Origin: JBFHNV01 sp965365655
Lineage (GTDB): Bacteria > Pseudomonadota > Gammaproteobacteria > HK1
DNA: 18,645 bases
Assembly: GCA_965365655.1 (NCBI GenBank)
Contig: CBDUCN010000066.1
Span: forward strand, 1-18,645
Direction: 5' to 3'
In this document: positions 6,173 through 13,768 of the stretch, one piece after another
How the letters are laid out: the number at the start of each line of letters is the position of its first letter
How positions within the stretch are numbered: the first letter of the stretch is position 1
Notes under the pieces: model-generated
What the model saw: the letters and a program-made list of their open reading frames with translations, nothing else
Database searches by the model: none
What the model was told of the DNA's origin: nothing
Program-made: the position numbers and the translations under genes

Positions 6173-6436
6173 ATGATCAACCGCAAGACCATCGCCGCCA
6201 TCGCGATCGCCGCCGCCGCCGCGGGCACCGCCGCACCGGCACTCGCCGGGGACGCCGACGCGCGCTTCGCCTCCCGTCTGCTCGAGGAGGCACGCACCTT
6301 CGGCGTCAGCGACGTGCGCGGCACCGCCGCCGGGGAGGTCGCCCGCGAGCGCAGCGAGCGGCGCGACGACACGCACGCGACGAGCGTCGACGAGAAGCGC
6401 TGGCACCAGGTGCAGAAGTCGCAGTCGCTGAACTGA
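6173..6436 (+). CDS. Small exported protein of unknown function, 87 aa
   Basis: The start is ATG 6173, preceded by AGAGGACACGAC; the in-frame ATG at 6047 lies inside the putative promoter and gives no sensible N-terminus. Residues 1-25 form a clear signal peptide (basic INRK, an Ala-rich core, then APALAG). The mature part is about 62 residues, hydrophilic and charged (ARFASRLLEEARTFG, then GEVARERSERRDD and KRWHQVQKSQSLN). It has no Cys and no further hydrophobic segment, so a soluble periplasmic or secreted protein is expected. I do not recognise a family. It is monocistronic: its own upstream palindrome and a strong terminator bracket it. This looks like a dedicated, regulated transcript, possibly abundant or stress-induced. 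Confidence 0.75.
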   Translation: MINRKTIAAIAIAAAAAGTAAPALAGDADARFASRLLEEARTFGVSDVRGTAAGEVARERSERRDDTHATSVDEKRWHQVQKSQSLN

Positions 6437-6494
6437 CGTCCAGCAGCGCCGGTTCTCCCCTCTCCTCCCCCGCCCCGCCCCCGGGGCACTGCGT

Positions 6495-6525
6495 GCCGCC
6501 CGGCGATGCCGGGCGGCTTTTTTTT
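6495..6525 (+). terminator. Strong Rho-independent terminator
   Basis: A perfect 10-bp GC-rich stem GCCGCCCGGC (6495-6504) and GCCGGGCGGC (6508-6517) with a GAT loop is followed by eight T residues (6518-6525). It ends the 87-aa gene transcript. The remainder of this gap (6526-6771) shows no gene or clear signal. Confidence 0.95.
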
Positions 6526-6771
6526 CCCGAGCGGGGTACCGGACGGGAGGCCCGCCGCAGCGGGTGCGCTGGCGAGACGCCCGGGGCTGACCGGCCGGCC
6601 ACCCTTCGCGGACCCGGCTTCCCGCTCTTCTCGTCGTGACCCGAGCGGCCACTCCTTCGCGCCCGGGGGCAGAACCAGACACGCACGCCCGTGACCGGCG
6701 TTCACCCGGACACACGCCGCGGCGTCGGCGCTGCGGGCGGGTACGCGGACCCAGCGCGGCGGACGAGCGGG

Positions 6772-7377
6772 TCAGCGCAGCGCGCGCAGCGCGATCGTGA
6801 CGGTCTCTCGCAGCACCGCGAACGGCAGGCTCGCGACCGCGTCGCCCTTGGCGCGGGCCTGCCGCGGCAGGTAGGGCAGGTGCACGAAGCCCGCGGGCAT
6901 CGAGGCGCCGCGCGTCGCGATGTCGTGCATGACACGGTAGAAGACGTGGTTGCACAGGTACGTGCCGGCGGAGTTCGAGATCGCTGCCGGGAGATCGGCC
7001 GCGAGCATCGCGTCGACCATCGCGCGCAGCGGCAGCGTCGCGAAGTACGCGGCCGGTCCGCCGCGCACCACCGGCTCGTCCACCGGCTGCCGCCCGCCCT
7101 GGTCCGGGATGCGGAAGTCGTCGACGTTGACCGCGACCCGCTCGGGCGTGACGCAGGTGCGTCCGCCGGCCTCGCCCAGCATCACCACGGCGTCGGGGCT
7201 GCGCTCGTGCAGCGCCGCGAGCACGGCAGGCCCGGCGCGCTCGCGGTCGACCGGCAGGATCAGGGTGTCGAGGGTGAGCCCGCGCGGCGGCGCAGCCGCC
7301 AGCGCCTCCACCACGCGGGCGGACGGATTCACGCTCTCGCCGTCGAAAGGCTCGAAGCCCGTCAGCAGCACCCGCAT
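6772..7377 (-). CDS. pcp: Pyroglutamyl-peptidase I (pyrrolidone-carboxylate peptidase, peptidase C15)
   Basis: 201 aa, close to the family norm of about 200-215. The N-terminus MRVLLTGFEPFDGESVNPS is diagnostic. The Glu-Cys-His triad of family C15 is visible: E79 in TPERVAVNVDDFRIPD, C142 in ISNSAGTYLCNHVFY, H166 in GFVHLPYLP. The enzyme removes N-terminal pyroglutamate from peptides in the cytoplasm. The ATG is preceded on the minus strand by GGGGGGAG. The gene stands alone and diverges from the exported-protein gene at 7614, with a shared 236-bp upstream region. It ends with LRALR, a few residues shorter than some homologues, but nothing catalytic is missing. Confidence 0.95.
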   Translation of the reverse strand: MRVLLTGFEPFDGESVNPSARVVEALAAAPPRGLTLDTLILPVDRERAGPAVLAALHERSPDAVVMLGEAGGRTCVTPERVAVNVDDFRIPDQGGRQPVDEPVVRGGPAAYFATLPLRAMVDAMLAADLPAAISNSAGTYLCNHVFYRVMHDIATRGASMPAGFVHLPYLPRQARAKGDAVASLPFAVLRETVTIALRALR

Positions 7378-7536
7378 GCCGATCTCCCCCCGCCGCGTCG
7401 CCCGCGCGTCCCCATCGGCGTCCGGCGGCCGCTGAGCCCGGCCGCGCCCGGCATCGTCCCCATGTGTCCTCTCCGTGCGTGTCCACCGTGATCCTGCCCG
7501 CGGGGAATACGTCCGGGGCCCGTTTGCAAATCGCCC

Positions 7537-7550
7537 GATGCGATCGCATC
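7537..7550. promoter_or_regulatory. 14-bp perfect palindrome between pcp and the exported-protein gene
   Basis: GATGCGATCGCATC is a perfect palindrome in the divergent intergenic region, 63 bases upstream of the ATG at 7614 and about 160 bases from pcp. TTGCAA (7524-7529) precedes it at a -35-like distance from CATCCT, a poor -10. Candidate operator. Confidence 0.35.
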
Positions 7551-7613
7551 CTTCCGCGAAGCCTGCATTCCCGCCGGCTCACGCGCGCTCAGGGGCGTTG
7601 CAAGGCGCCTGGC

Positions 7614-8543
7614 ATGATGATCTGGAACACTTCCGCCGGCCAGCGTCCGCACCGCGCCGTGGGTGCCCACCCGCGGCGCCCGCCGCGCCTCCGCGGGGGC
7701 CTGCTCGCGTGCGCGCTGCTCGCGCTCTCGCTCGCCGCGCCCGGCGCCCGGGCCGAGGCGGCCGAGGGGCTGCAGAAGAAGCTGTACCTGGTCGGCTACT
7801 ACCTCGATTCCGCGACCTCCACGCGCATCCGAGAGAGCGACAACCGCCGCGCCCAGGATCTGCTCGAGCGCGCCGCGAAGCTGCACGAGGAGGCCCGCCG
7901 CGCGCTCGCGGACGGCGATCTGGCGCTCGCGGAGCGCGAGATCGGCCTCGCGCTGCGCAGCATCTCCGCGGCCAACAGCGCGCTGTCCCAGGGCAACGCG
8001 CCGGACGGCGAGACCGCGGCGCGCAACGCCCGGCTGCGCGAGGAGATCGTGGGCTACCGCGAGTCCTTCGATCGCAGCGTGCTCGACAAGGGGCCGCAGT
8101 TCGCGAGCCTGCTCGACGGGGAACGCGTCGACGCGCTGCTCGCGCGCGCCGACGAGCTGACCCGCGCGGGCGAGCACGGGAAGGCCGGCGAGCCGCTGCG
8201 CGAGGCCTACCAGCTCACGGTGGACGCGGTGACGCGGCTGCGCCGCAACGAGACGGTGGTGTATGCGCTCGAGTTCCGCACGCCGGCCGACGAGTACCGC
8301 TACGAGGAGAAGCGCCACGAGAGCTACGCGCTGCTGGTGCACCAGATGGTGTCGCAGGGTGCCGCCCAGGGCTCGCGGCAGTCCCTGGTGGACCGCTTCC
8401 TCGAGGACGCGAGCCGGCTCGCGTCCGAGGCGCGCGAGCAAGCCGCCGTGGGCGATCATCCCGCCGCGATCAAGACCATGGAAGACGCGAACAAGAGCAT
8501 GGTCCGCGCGCTGCAGACGATGGGGCTCGCAATCCCCGGCTGA
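7614..8543 (+). CDS. Exported alpha-helical (TPR-like) protein of unknown function
   Basis: 309 aa from ATG 7614 (an ATG follows immediately in frame at 7617). The N-terminus is long and basic, then a hydrophobic core LLACALLALSLAAPGARA (about 31-47) ends as a signal peptide, so the mature protein is periplasmic. It is almost entirely helical and highly charged. At least three segments have TPR-like spacing: DGDLALAEREIGLALRSI, AGEHGKAGEPLREAYQL and VGDHPAAIKTMEDANKSMV. Each shows a G-x-x-x-x-A-x-x-x-(hydrophobic) pattern, suggesting a scaffold for protein-protein contact. I know no named family for it. It diverges from pcp and converges on the multicopper oxidase with only 23 bp between stops. 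The Shine-Dalgarno is weak (AAGGCG). Confidence 0.75.
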   Translation: MMIWNTSAGQRPHRAVGAHPRRPPRLRGGLLACALLALSLAAPGARAEAAEGLQKKLYLVGYYLDSATSTRIRESDNRRAQDLLERAAKLHEEARRALADGDLALAEREIGLALRSISAANSALSQGNAPDGETAARNARLREEIVGYRESFDRSVLDKGPQFASLLDGERVDALLARADELTRAGEHGKAGEPLREAYQLTVDAVTRLRRNETVVYALEFRTPADEYRYEEKRHESYALLVHQMVSQGAAQGSRQSLVDRFLEDASRLASEAREQAAVGDHPAAIKTMEDANKSMVRALQTMGLAIPG

Positions 8544-8566
8544 ACCGCGCCGGTTCCCCCGTGCGC

Positions 8567-9997
8567 TCAGGCGACGCGCACCACCGTCATCATCCCCGCC
8601 TCGGCGTGCGTGTTGATGTGGCAGTGGAACAGCCAGTCGCCCGGGTTGTCCGCGACGAACGCGGCCTGCGCGTGCTCGCCCGGCCCGAGCTGCACCGTGT
8701 CGCGCAACGTGCCCACGTTCGACGCGTCGCCGTCGTGGGCGAGCACCTTGAAGTGATGGCCGTGCAGGTGCATCGGGTGCGGCCACGCGGTCAGGTTCTT
8801 GAAGTGCAGCACGCACGTGCGCCCGCGCGGCACGGTGAACAGCGGCGGCATCACGGTGCGGAAACCGGCGATGCCGTTGATCGCCCACATCTTGCCGAGC
8901 AGGAACAGCTCGGACACGCTGACGTCGCGGCCCCTGAGGTTCGCCTCGTCGAGCTGGCCCATGTCGCCGCCCTCGATGATCACGTCCTCGCGCATGCTCT
9001 CCGAAAGGTCCGGCGTGGGCACGCCGTTCGGCGGCAGGCGCACCGGCGCGTCCAGCGGCGACTCGCGCAGCGGGCGCTCGTCGGAGTACGCGATGTCCAG
9101 CAGCTTGTACGGGGCTTGCGGGTAGAAGGTGTCCAGCACCTGGCTGCGCGAGCCGGGGTCGCCCTGCATGTCCAGCACCAGGTCCGCGCGCTGCGCCGGC
9201 GCGAGCTGGATCGCGCCGCCGGGCGGCGTGAACGGCTCCACCGGCTGGCCGTCGAGCGCGACGATCTGCGGCTCGAGGTTCTGGAAGCGCAGGGAGAAGA
9301 TGCGCGCGTTGGCGCTGTTCACGAGGCGCAGCCGCACGCGCTCGCCGCTGCGCACCGCGAACGGCGCCGGCACCCGACCGTTGACGGTGATGGTGCTGCC
9401 CAGGCGTCCCGCCCGCGCGAAGTCCGCGGGGTTGTGGAAGTCGTCCTTGATGGTCGCGTCGCGGGTCAGGCGCCAGTCGTCCAGCACCCAGGTGGCCTCG
9501 CGGTCGACGCTCACCGGCTCGGTCTCCTCGACGATCAGCGGCCCGTAGAGGCCCCGCCCGATCTGCTCCGCGGTGTTGGTGTGCGGGTGGTACCAGTAGG
9601 TGCCGGCGTCCGGCGGCACGAACTCGTACACGTACTCGTCACCCGGCGCGATGGGCACCTGCGTCAGGTACGGCACGCCGTCCACGTGGTTCGGGATGCG
9701 CAGGCCGTGCCAGTGCACGGTGGTCTCCTGGTCGAGACCGTTGCGCACCCGGATGCGCACGCGCTCACCGCGCTTCACGCGGATCTCGGGGCCCGGAACG
9801 GAGCCGTTGAAGGCCCACACGGGCGTCGCGGGAAACGGCGGCGGCGCGAGCTGCACCGACGCCGGCGCGAGGGACAGCGCGAACTCGCGCACGCCGTCGG
9901 CGCGCACCGCGCTCAGCGGGCACGTGCTTGCGAGCGCGGCGCCGGCGCCGAGCCGCAGGAATCCGCGACGTGAGAGGGTCGGAAACGGAGACGCCAT
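8567..9997 (-). CDS. Tat-exported multicopper oxidase (CumA/laccase-like)
   Basis: 476 aa from ATG 9997. The N-terminus LSRRGFLRLGAGAALAS is a twin-arginine signal, so the enzyme is exported folded to the periplasm. All copper motifs are present: HWHG (H95, H97), HPHT (H137, H139), HPMHLHG (H407, H410, H412) and HCHINTHAEAGM (H458, C459, H460, H464) with Met M469 as likely axial type-1 ligand. Three cupredoxin domains are expected from length and motif order. RGLYGPLIVEE after motif 2 recalls CumA/CopA-type oxidases. No Met-rich insert like that of CueO is seen, so cuprous oxidase activity is less likely than oxidation of metals (e.g. Mn) or phenolics. The frame extends 51 codons upstream without sense; another in-frame ATG at 10018 is possible. 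Same strand as the amidohydrolase, 159 bp downstream of it. Confidence 0.92.
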   Translation of the reverse strand: MASPFPTLSRRGFLRLGAGAALASTCPLSAVRADGVREFALSLAPASVQLAPPPFPATPVWAFNGSVPGPEIRVKRGERVRIRVRNGLDQETTVHWHGLRIPNHVDGVPYLTQVPIAPGDEYVYEFVPPDAGTYWYHPHTNTAEQIGRGLYGPLIVEETEPVSVDREATWVLDDWRLTRDATIKDDFHNPADFARAGRLGSTITVNGRVPAPFAVRSGERVRLRLVNSANARIFSLRFQNLEPQIVALDGQPVEPFTPPGGAIQLAPAQRADLVLDMQGDPGSRSQVLDTFYPQAPYKLLDIAYSDERPLRESPLDAPVRLPPNGVPTPDLSESMREDVIIEGGDMGQLDEANLRGRDVSVSELFLLGKMWAINGIAGFRTVMPPLFTVPRGRTCVLHFKNLTAWPHPMHLHGHHFKVLAHDGDASNVGTLRDTVQLGPGEHAQAAFVADNPGDWLFHCHINTHAEAGMMTVVRVA

Positions 9998-10156
9998 GGC
10001 GGGCGATTGTGGTGGCATCGGTGCGTGCAGGCAACCGGCACCGACGCACCGCGCGCGACGGGTGCGCCCGCGCGTGATTCCCGGATCCGGGAAGGCGGCT
10101 GCGGGCGCAACGCGCTGCCGTGCGCGCCGTCCGGCGCGGCACCGCTTCACGGCGTC

Positions 10157-11530
10157 TCAGCCCGGCGTCGCCGCCCCCGGCGCCGGCGCCGTGTAGCCGC
10201 CGTGGCGCTCGGCGAAGCGGCCCCACGCGGCACCTGCGGCCGCGGATGCCGCGTCGAGCAGCGCCGACTCGTCCACGCCCAGCACCGTCCCGCCGCGCAC
10301 GCACACCCGGCCGTCGACGAACACCGTGTCCACGTCCTTCGCGTGGCCGTGGTAGACGAGCGTGCCCACCGGGTCGTTGACCGGCGTGAGGCCGAAACGC
10401 CGCATGTCGACGATCTGCACGTCTGCCTTCTTGCCCGGTTCCAGCGACCCGATCGTGTCGGCCAGGCCCAGCGCCCGCGCGGAGTCGATGGTCGCGAGCT
10501 CCAGCGCCTCGGCCGCCGACAGCAGCTCCGGATCGTGGTCGCGGATGCGCGCGCACGCGATGCAGGCGCGCAGCACCTCGAAGAAGTCGGAGAAGTAGTT
10601 GTCGATGCCGAGGCCCACGTTCATGCCCGCCTCGCGCAGCGCGCGCACCGGCGCGATCTCGCCGCGGAACTGGTTCATCAACGGGCAGTGTGCAAGGTGG
10701 GTGCCGCTGGCGGCGAGGGTGCGCACCTCGGCCGCGTCCAGCTCGTAGCAGTGCACCGCGGTCATGTCGCCGCCGAGCAGGCCCGCGTCCGACGCGAGGT
10801 CGAGCTGCTCGCGGCCGTGCACCTCGCGCACCAGCGCCCTCTCGCCGAAGCCGAGGTGCATGGACAGGCGAAGGCCCAGGCGATCGGCCGCGTCGCGCAC
10901 GCCGCGCAGCAGCTCCGGCGACGACGTGGACAGTCCGGTCAGCGCCATCACCGCGTGCAGCCGCCCGCCGGCGGCGCCGTGCCAGCGCTCGGCGAGCGCG
11001 GTGGCCTGGTCGAGCTGCGCAGCGCGCACGCGCGCATCGAACACCGTTCGCCCCGCGGCCAGCGCCTCGAGGTCCACGTCGTTGACCATCACGCCCACGC
11101 CCGCGCGCATGCCCACCGCCTCGAGGAACGGCGGGAACAGATCCGCGTCCTCCTCCATCTCGAGCACCGTGGTGACGCCGCCGCGCAGCAGCTCCGCGAT
11201 GGCCAGGTTGCCGATGTCGCGGCGCTCCTCGCGGCTGACGATCCGCGCCATCGGCAGGTACAGGCGATGCGTGGGGGCGTGGCCCACGTCCTCGGCGCGC
11301 CCGCGGAACAGCGCATAGCCGACGTGGTTGTGCGCGCTCACGAAGCCCGGCAGCACCACCTTGCCGCGCCCGTCGATCACCTCGTCCGGCGTGCCGCAGC
11401 GCGCCGTCACCTCGCGCGCCGGCCCGACGTCGGCGATGCGGTCGTCCTCGATGACCAGCGCTCCCGGCGCGTGCACGCGGCGCGCGCCGTCGACGGTGAT
11501 CACCGTCGCGTCCTTGATGCACGTGCGCAT
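10157..11530 (-). CDS. Metal-dependent amidohydrolase/deaminase (chlorohydrolase-TRZ/ATZ type)
   Basis: 457 aa, the usual size for this branch. The start ATG 11530 follows GGAGGCGCGGC. The N-terminal composite strand region (CIKDATVITVDG) leads to VVLPGFVSAHNHVGYALF, with H67 and H69 as the HxH metal pair. Later metal and catalytic positions are HLGFGE, AVHCYELD and LGIDNYFSDF (the Asp). The C-terminus returns to the small beta domain (GSLEPGKKADVQIVD). Members hydrolyse or deaminate purines, pyrimidines, triazines and methylthio- or S-adenosyl compounds; the substrate cannot be told. Neighbours: it diverges from the dmdA-like gene with 193 bp between starts, hinting at a shared regulator or pathway, and precedes the multicopper oxidase. 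The glutamate assignment is tentative because the HxxE spacing is longer than typical. Confidence 0.88.
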   Translation of the reverse strand: MRTCIKDATVITVDGARRVHAPGALVIEDDRIADVGPAREVTARCGTPDEVIDGRGKVVLPGFVSAHNHVGYALFRGRAEDVGHAPTHRLYLPMARIVSREERRDIGNLAIAELLRGGVTTVLEMEEDADLFPPFLEAVGMRAGVGVMVNDVDLEALAAGRTVFDARVRAAQLDQATALAERWHGAAGGRLHAVMALTGLSTSSPELLRGVRDAADRLGLRLSMHLGFGERALVREVHGREQLDLASDAGLLGGDMTAVHCYELDAAEVRTLAASGTHLAHCPLMNQFRGEIAPVRALREAGMNVGLGIDNYFSDFFEVLRACIACARIRDHDPELLSAAEALELATIDSARALGLADTIGSLEPGKKADVQIVDMRRFGLTPVNDPVGTLVYHGHAKDVDTVFVDGRVCVRGGTVLGVDESALLDAASAAAGAAWGRFAERHGGYTAPAPGAATPG

Positions 11531-11672
11531 GCCGCGCCTCCGTTGATCCATGTCCCGCCGCGCGCCGCGGTCGCGCGTCGCCGCCCGCCCGCGTGTCGCG
11601 ACATCTTCCCACGCCGGGCGCGGCGCGGCATCCTCGCGGCGCGTGCAGGACGGTCCGCCGCCGGCGCTCCCG

Positions 11673-11678
11673 TACACT
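11673..11678 (+). promoter_or_regulatory. Candidate -10 (TACACT) for the dmdA-like gene
   Basis: TACACT within CGTACACTGC lies 45 bases before the ATG at 11724. The hexamer 17 bases upstream (ACGGTC) is a poor -35. Confidence 0.3.
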
Positions 11679-11723
11679 GCGCGCCGCCGACGCCATCCCC
11701 CACACCATTGCCTGGAGCCGCCG

Positions 11724-12836
11724 ATGACACCTCCACTCCTCGCGGCATCGCGCCGCACACGGCGCACGCCCTTCAGCGCGCGGGTGGAGGCCGCGGGAGT
11801 GCGCGCCTACACCGTCTACAACCACATGCTGCTGCCCAGCGTGTTCGAGTCGCTGGAGGCGGACTACCGGCACCTGAAGACGCGGGTGCAGGTGTGGGAC
11901 GTCGCGTGCGAGCGCCAGGTCGAGGTGCGCGGCCCGGACGCCGCGCGCCTGGTGCAGATGCTGACGCCGCGCGACCTCGCGCGCATGTCGGTGGGGCAGT
12001 GCTGGTACACGCCGATGGTGGACGAGACCGGCGGCATGCTGAACGACCCGGTGACGCTGCGCCTGGCCGACGACCGCTTCTGGGTCTCGATCGCGGACTC
12101 CGACCTGCTGCTGTGGGTGAAGGGGCTGGCCGTCGGGCTGCGCCTCGAGGTGGACGTGCACGAGCCCGACGTGTCGCCGCTCGCGGTGCAGGGGCCGCGG
12201 GCAGACGACCTCACCGCACGCGTGTTCGGCGACGCGGTGCGCCACATCCCGTTCTTCCGCTTTCGCGAGCTGCCGTTCCAGGGCCGGCTGCTGCGCGTCG
12301 CGCGCTCGGGCTACTCGCGCCAGGGCGGATTCGAGATCTACGTCGAGGGCGCGGACCTCGGCGAGCCGCTGTGGGACGCGCTGTTCGCGGCCGGCGCCGA
12401 TCTCGGCGTGCGCGCCGGCTGCCCGAACCTGATCGAGCGCATCGAGGGCGGGCTGCTGTCCTACGGCAACGACATGACGCAGGAGAACACGCCCCACGAG
12501 TGCGGCCTGGGTCGCTTCTGCGACACCGCGGAGGCGGTGGGCTGCGTGGGCCGCGACGCGCTGATGCGGATGCTGCGCGACGGGCCCGCGCGCCAGGTGC
12601 GGGGCCTGCGCATCGCCGGCGAGGCGGTCGCGCCGTGCACCGAGGCCTGGCCGGTGAGCGGTGCCGGCGAGCCGGCCGGCCAGGTCACCTCCGCCGCGTG
12701 GTCCCCGGACTTCGGCTGCAACGTGGCCATCGCGATGATCGACGCCGCCTGGCTGGAGCCGGGAACACGGGTCAGCGTCGAGACGCCCGACGGCGTGCGC
12801 GACGCCGAGGTGTGCCTGCTGCCGCACGCGCGCTGA
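11724..12836 (+). CDS. dmdA: DmdA-like dimethylsulfoniopropionate demethylase (GcvT/aminomethyltransferase fold)
   Basis: 370 aa, almost the length I recall for Pelagibacter DmdA (about 369). From memory of that family the following match well: TPFSARVEAAGVRAYTVYN, QVWDVACERQVEVRGPDA, GGMLNDPVTLRL, EPDVSPLAVQGP, GYSRQGGFEIYVEG and NLIERIEGGLLSYGND. DmdA transfers a methyl group from DMSP to tetrahydrofolate, giving methylmercaptopropionate and methyl-THF, in the cytoplasm. It shares its fold with glycine-cleavage GcvT, but no gcvH or gcvP is near, which argues against GcvT. The ATG has GGAG upstream (CCTGGAGCCGCCG). It diverges from an amidohydrolase. No dmdB, dmdC or dmdD gene is in the window, so a pathway cannot be shown. 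It could also be a DmdA-like demethylase for another methylated sulfonium or amine. Confidence 0.78.
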   Translation: MTPPLLAASRRTRRTPFSARVEAAGVRAYTVYNHMLLPSVFESLEADYRHLKTRVQVWDVACERQVEVRGPDAARLVQMLTPRDLARMSVGQCWYTPMVDETGGMLNDPVTLRLADDRFWVSIADSDLLLWVKGLAVGLRLEVDVHEPDVSPLAVQGPRADDLTARVFGDAVRHIPFFRFRELPFQGRLLRVARSGYSRQGGFEIYVEGADLGEPLWDALFAAGADLGVRAGCPNLIERIEGGLLSYGNDMTQENTPHECGLGRFCDTAEAVGCVGRDALMRMLRDGPARQVRGLRIAGEAVAPCTEAWPVSGAGEPAGQVTSAAWSPDFGCNVAIAMIDAAWLEPGTRVSVETPDGVRDAEVCLLPHAR

Positions 12837-12903
12837 GCGCTCGTGAATCGTTCACCACGCCTGCGGCGGCACCGCCTGTACACCCGGAAGATTCACGAGC
12901 GCT
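12836..12903. repeat. 14-bp perfect inverted repeat between convergent genes
   Basis: AGCGCTCGTGAATC (12836-12849) and GATTCACGAGCGCT (12890-12903) are exact reverse complements separated by 40 bases. The left arm begins at the last base of the dmdA-like stop; the right arm ends 20 bases from the stop of the convergent Crp/Fnr gene. Smaller hairpins lie inside: GTGAA-TCG-TTCAC (12843-12855) and GGCGG-CA-CCGCC. No T-tract on either strand. A bidirectional transcript end or 3' structure is plausible. Confidence 0.75.
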
Positions 12904-12923
12904 GACCGCGCACGCGCCGGGGC

Positions 12924-13631
12924 TCAGCCGTCGGGCACCTCGTCGCAGATCGCGCGCGGGTCGCTGACCGTCCACGACTTGCGAGACTGCACGATCAGCC
13001 CGCGGCGCGCGAAGTCGCGCATCACCCGCGTGACCTGCTCGCGGGTCGTGCCCACGCGCTGCGCGATCTCGGCGTGGGTGGGCGCCGGGTCGATGGTGAG
13101 CGGGCCGTCCTGGGTGCGGTGCAGGGACACGATGCTGCACAGCTCGAGGCGGATCTGGTCCGGAATGCTCAGCGCGCGCGTCACGAACGCGCGCTCGCAC
13201 AGGAAGCGCGCGAGCCCGCACAGGCGCAGCATCGTCTGCTCGGCGAGGCTTGGGATGCGCGCGATGAGGTCCTTGAAGTTCGGCCCCGACATGCGGATCA
13301 GCACGGTCTCCTCCACCGCCGTCACGTTGGTGGAGCGCGGTGCGGCGTCGATCGCGCTCAGCTCGCCGAACATCTCGCCGCCGGACAGATCCTGGAAGCT
13401 GATCATCTTGCCCTGCGCGGTGAGCAGCGACGCCTGCACCTTGCCGGACAGGATGAAGAACACGTCGCGGGTGCCCTCGCCGTGGCGGATGATGTCGGCG
13501 CCGGCCTGGTAGCAGCGCCCCTCGCAGAAACGCGCGATGTGGGCACGCTCGGCGCGTTCCAGGCGGTCGAAGAAGCGGCTGCCGAGCAGCGAGTCGGGGG
13601 ACAGCTCCACCTTGCGGTAGTTGCGTTCCAC
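12924..13631 (-). CDS. Crp/Fnr-family transcriptional regulator (second copy)
   Basis: 235 aa from GTG 13631, chosen because AGGAGG lies 8 bases upstream and the sequence beyond it is not protein-like. Cyclic-nucleotide-binding fold about 18-125, with cassette GGEMFGELSAIDAAPRST (84-101); R99 and S100 fit the CRP ligand contacts. Dimer helix about 128-152. The winged helix-turn-helix is PTHAEIAQRVGTTREQVTRV (184-203), then DFARRGLIVQSRKSWTVSD. C36 and C40 occur, but not the FNR Cys spacing. It resembles the regulator at 5272-5979 in length and layout and shares motifs such as (G/P)(V/D)(T/Q)(R/I)IRL in the hinge, so the two look like diverged members of one subfamily. It lies 137 bp downstream of the NIPSNAP gene on the same strand and converges on the dmdA-like gene. 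Confidence 0.93.
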   Translation of the reverse strand: MERNYRKVELSPDSLLGSRFFDRLERAERAHIARFCEGRCYQAGADIIRHGEGTRDVFFILSGKVQASLLTAQGKMISFQDLSGGEMFGELSAIDAAPRSTNVTAVEETVLIRMSGPNFKDLIARIPSLAEQTMLRLCGLARFLCERAFVTRALSIPDQIRLELCSIVSLHRTQDGPLTIDPAPTHAEIAQRVGTTREQVTRVMRDFARRGLIVQSRKSWTVSDPRAICDEVPDG

Positions 13632-13768
13632 GTCGGGGACCTCCTGGGTGGTCGTCCACGCACGCCGCGGGCGGGCGCCGCTCGCGTACAGCCTATCCCG
13701 GCCCCGGGACCCGGCGCGTGCGATTTCGCACGCCGGTCGCCGGGGGAAGCCGGCGCCCCTCGCGCGCG

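Noticed and set aside
9765..12827. 1020-codon minus-strand open frame
   Set aside because: It crosses the oxidase, the amidohydrolase and the dmdA-like gene in wrong frames; composition is repetitive Arg/Gly/Ala typical of GC-rich stop-free frames.
12843..12855. GTGAATCGTTCAC as a CRP-like binding site (GTGA...TCAC)
   Set aside because: The gap is 5 instead of 6 bases, and it lies downstream of both convergent genes rather than at a promoter. It is better explained as part of the larger inverted repeat.
10007..12967. 986-codon plus-strand open frame
   Set aside because: Overlaps recognised genes on both strands in other frames and shows no conserved motif.
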